64,000 nucleotides of DNA from NCBI GenBank assembly GCA_945873205.1, contig CAMCCC010000007.1:30709-94708 (forward strand), in the 5' to 3' direction. Both the position numbers and the translations under genes were made by a program. Of this stretch, positions 62,805 through 64,000 are shown piece by piece; within the stretch, counting starts at the first letter, position 1; the number at the start of each line of letters is the position of its first letter. The DNA comes from an uncultured bacterium. GTDB lineage: Bacteria; Bacillota; Clostridia; Oscillospirales; Oscillospiraceae. Under the pieces are notes generated by a model that was not told where the DNA came from, did not search any database, and worked only from the letters and a program-made list of their open reading frames with translations.

Positions 62805-63734
62805 TTACTTTCCCTGATGGAGAACCACCTGGGTAAAGGGAATTTCCACACCGTTTTTATCGAACAGGAGCTTGATCTCCCGGTTCAGCCGGCGGCGGGC
62901 AATAAATACATTGGCTTCTTCTGTTTCAACGGTAATACGAAGGGTAACGGCTGAGGCGTTCAGCCCCTCCACGCCTTTATAGATCGGCGGAGCGGCGAAT
63001 ACATCCATGTTATTCCGATACATTTCCTCAAAGGAATCTTTCAGCAGCTGTTCGACTCTGGGAATATCGGAGCTATAGGATATACCCACATCACATATGG
63101 CCAGAGACAGAATCTGGGAGCGGTTCTGATAATTACGGATGTCGGAGTTGTTGACGATTTTCAGGTTGCCCGCATCATCCAGCAGGACAACGGTGCGGAT
63201 GCCGATCTGCTTGACCCGCCCGCGGAAATTATCCAGGACGATATAATCCCCCACATGAAAATGATTTTCCAGAATCATAAAGATGCCGGTAATGGTGTCC
63301 TCGATCAGACTCTGTGCGCCAAAGCCCACAACCAGGGAAACGACCCCCACGGAAGCAATGATGGCAGAGACATTGGCGCCGAGGATGCTCAAGCCCCAGA
63401 CAAGGCCGATCAAAACGGCGGCGAACTTCACGAAGCTCATGGAAAGGGTCAGGAAGGCGGAAGTGCTCTTGCGCCGTTCACTGATTTCTCCCAGCACAAA
63501 AAGGAGGACGGAAGATACCAGCCATATGCCTGCCAGCATAGCAAGCAATGCAATCAGCTTGGGCACATTGAAAACGCCGTCGACGCCGGAAAAGCTGCCA
63601 AAGGTCTCAGACAACTGCTGCGCCACAGCCATTTTTGCATCAGCGGAAAGCAGCGGGTTCACAGCAGGAACCGCCAGAAAGACGACGATCAGAGCCAAAA
63701 GAACCACTTTGATGATGAAGTTTCTGTATTTCAT
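62805..63734 (-). CDS. MscS-family small-conductance mechanosensitive channel
   Basis: This 309-aa protein has three N-terminal helices and a pore helix with glycine/alanine pattern (VVGFGAQSLIEDTITGIFMILE), then the beta domain (FHVGDYIVLDNFRGRVKQIGIRTVVL) and a C-terminal part. It protects from osmotic shock. It is monocistronic. Confidence 0.92.
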   Translation of the reverse strand: MKYRNFIIKVVLLALIVVFLAVPAVNPLLSADAKMAVAQQLSETFGSFSGVDGVFNVPKLIALLAMLAGIWLVSSVLLFVLGEISERRKSTSAFLTLSMSFVKFAAVLIGLVWGLSILGANVSAIIASVGVVSLVVGFGAQSLIEDTITGIFMILENHFHVGDYIVLDNFRGRVKQIGIRTVVLLDDAGNLKIVNNSDIRNYQNRSQILSLAICDVGISYSSDIPRVEQLLKDSFEEMYRNNMDVFAAPPIYKGVEGLNASAVTLRITVETEEANVFIARRRLNREIKLLFDKNGVEIPFTQVVLHQGK

Positions 63735-63814
63735 TTTCTCTTTCTCCTCTATCGGTGGGAATGTATATAATGTGGGTGCAGGGTTTGTAAGGGGGGCCGG
63801 ACGCCGGGATGCGG

Positions 63815-64000
63815 TTACAGCTCGGCTTCAACATTCTCAGTGGGGGCAGCAGCGTCCTCACTGGGGCTGACAGTACTGTTCCCGGTATCGGAAGCGGCTT
63901 CAACCGGGGCGCTGTTCTCTTCGGCGCTGAGGTTGCTGTCCTCGGTACCGGCAGCGGCATCGGCCGGGGCGCTGTTCTCTTCGGCGCTGAGGTTGCTGTC
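63815..64000 (-). CDS. C-terminal end of a Ser/Glu/Ala-rich repeat protein (cut by window edge)
   Basis: The last 61 residues of a protein continuing beyond the right edge. The unit DSNLSAEENSAP appears twice (20 residues apart) and decays after that. Composition is acidic and low-complexity, as in surface or linker regions. The stop codon is at 63815-63817. No domain visible. Confidence 0.75.
   Translation of the reverse strand, partial: DSNLSAEENSAPADAAAGTEDSNLSAEENSAPVEAASDTGNSTVSPSEDAAAPTENVEAEL

Overview
This 64-kb window looks like the chromosome of an anaerobic gut Clostridia member, most likely an Oscillospirales/Oscillospiraceae-type lineage. The grounds are moderately high GC with Gram-positive ribosome-binding sites and terminators, a class III (Firmicutes-type) fructose-1,6-bisphosphatase, DUF4317, DUF4125 and DUF4037 proteins, PotABCD and Opp-type ABC transporters, and strictly anaerobic enzymes (glycyl-radical decarboxylase, Fe-S/FMN/FAD ene-reductases). 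I see no rRNA, tRNA, CRISPR array or intact insertion sequence.

Region 1 (1-13.6 kb) is a bile-acid 7-alpha-dehydroxylation (bai) gene set, identified from detailed resemblance to the Clostridium scindens proteins as I recall them. It holds BaiE-like dehydratase, BaiCD-like and BaiH-like ene-reductases, BaiA-like dehydrogenase, BaiB-like CoA ligase, BaiG-like transporter and BaiF-like CoA transferase. A further SDR is cut by the left edge. Instead of one baiBCDEAFGH operon, the genes form at least three units: leftward baiCD-baiE, rightward baiH, and rightward baiA-baiB-baiG-baiF. Between them lie two AraC-family regulatory genes, one with tandem DNA-binding domains and an 8-nt-overlapping partner that has only the sensor domain.

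Region 2 (13.6-15.5 kb) is a small AT-rich patch with a DUF2089-type zinc-ribbon protein, a decayed small zinc-ribbon gene, a conserved hypothetical protein and strong hairpins. Region 3 (15.5-22.5 kb) is an adenine-deaminase-like enzyme, a PotBCAD-type ABC transporter and a second amidohydrolase. Region 4 (22.8-25.9 kb) is a second BaiE-like plus ene-reductase pair, beside a DtxR/MntR-type regulator. Region 5 (25.9-35.4 kb) has an iron alcohol dehydrogenase, an ECF sigma/membrane protein pair, an Opp-type peptide transporter and a sortase-like protein. Region 6 (35.7-54.6 kb) is mostly housekeeping or lineage genes: aminotransferase, glycolipid-type genes, a two-component system, a DegV gene broken by an amber codon, DUF4317, fbp, a flavodoxin, a Rieske/FAD oxidoreductase, mutY, a MITE-like repeat, a DUF4125/DUF4037/TPR cluster, an arylamine N-acetyltransferase and a trigger factor lacking its PPIase domain.

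Region 7 (54.6-61.7 kb) is a 4-hydroxyphenylacetate decarboxylase locus (hpdB-hpdC-hpdA, p-cresol formation) with an MFS transporter and a bacteriohemerythrin, facing a divergent Crp/Fnr regulator. Region 8 contains an AEC transporter, an MscS channel and the C-terminus of a Ser/Glu/Ala-rich repeat protein. Taken together, the window predicts an organism able to form both secondary bile acids and p-cresol. All functions are inferred from sequence; some start sites are judgement calls, as noted in the entries.
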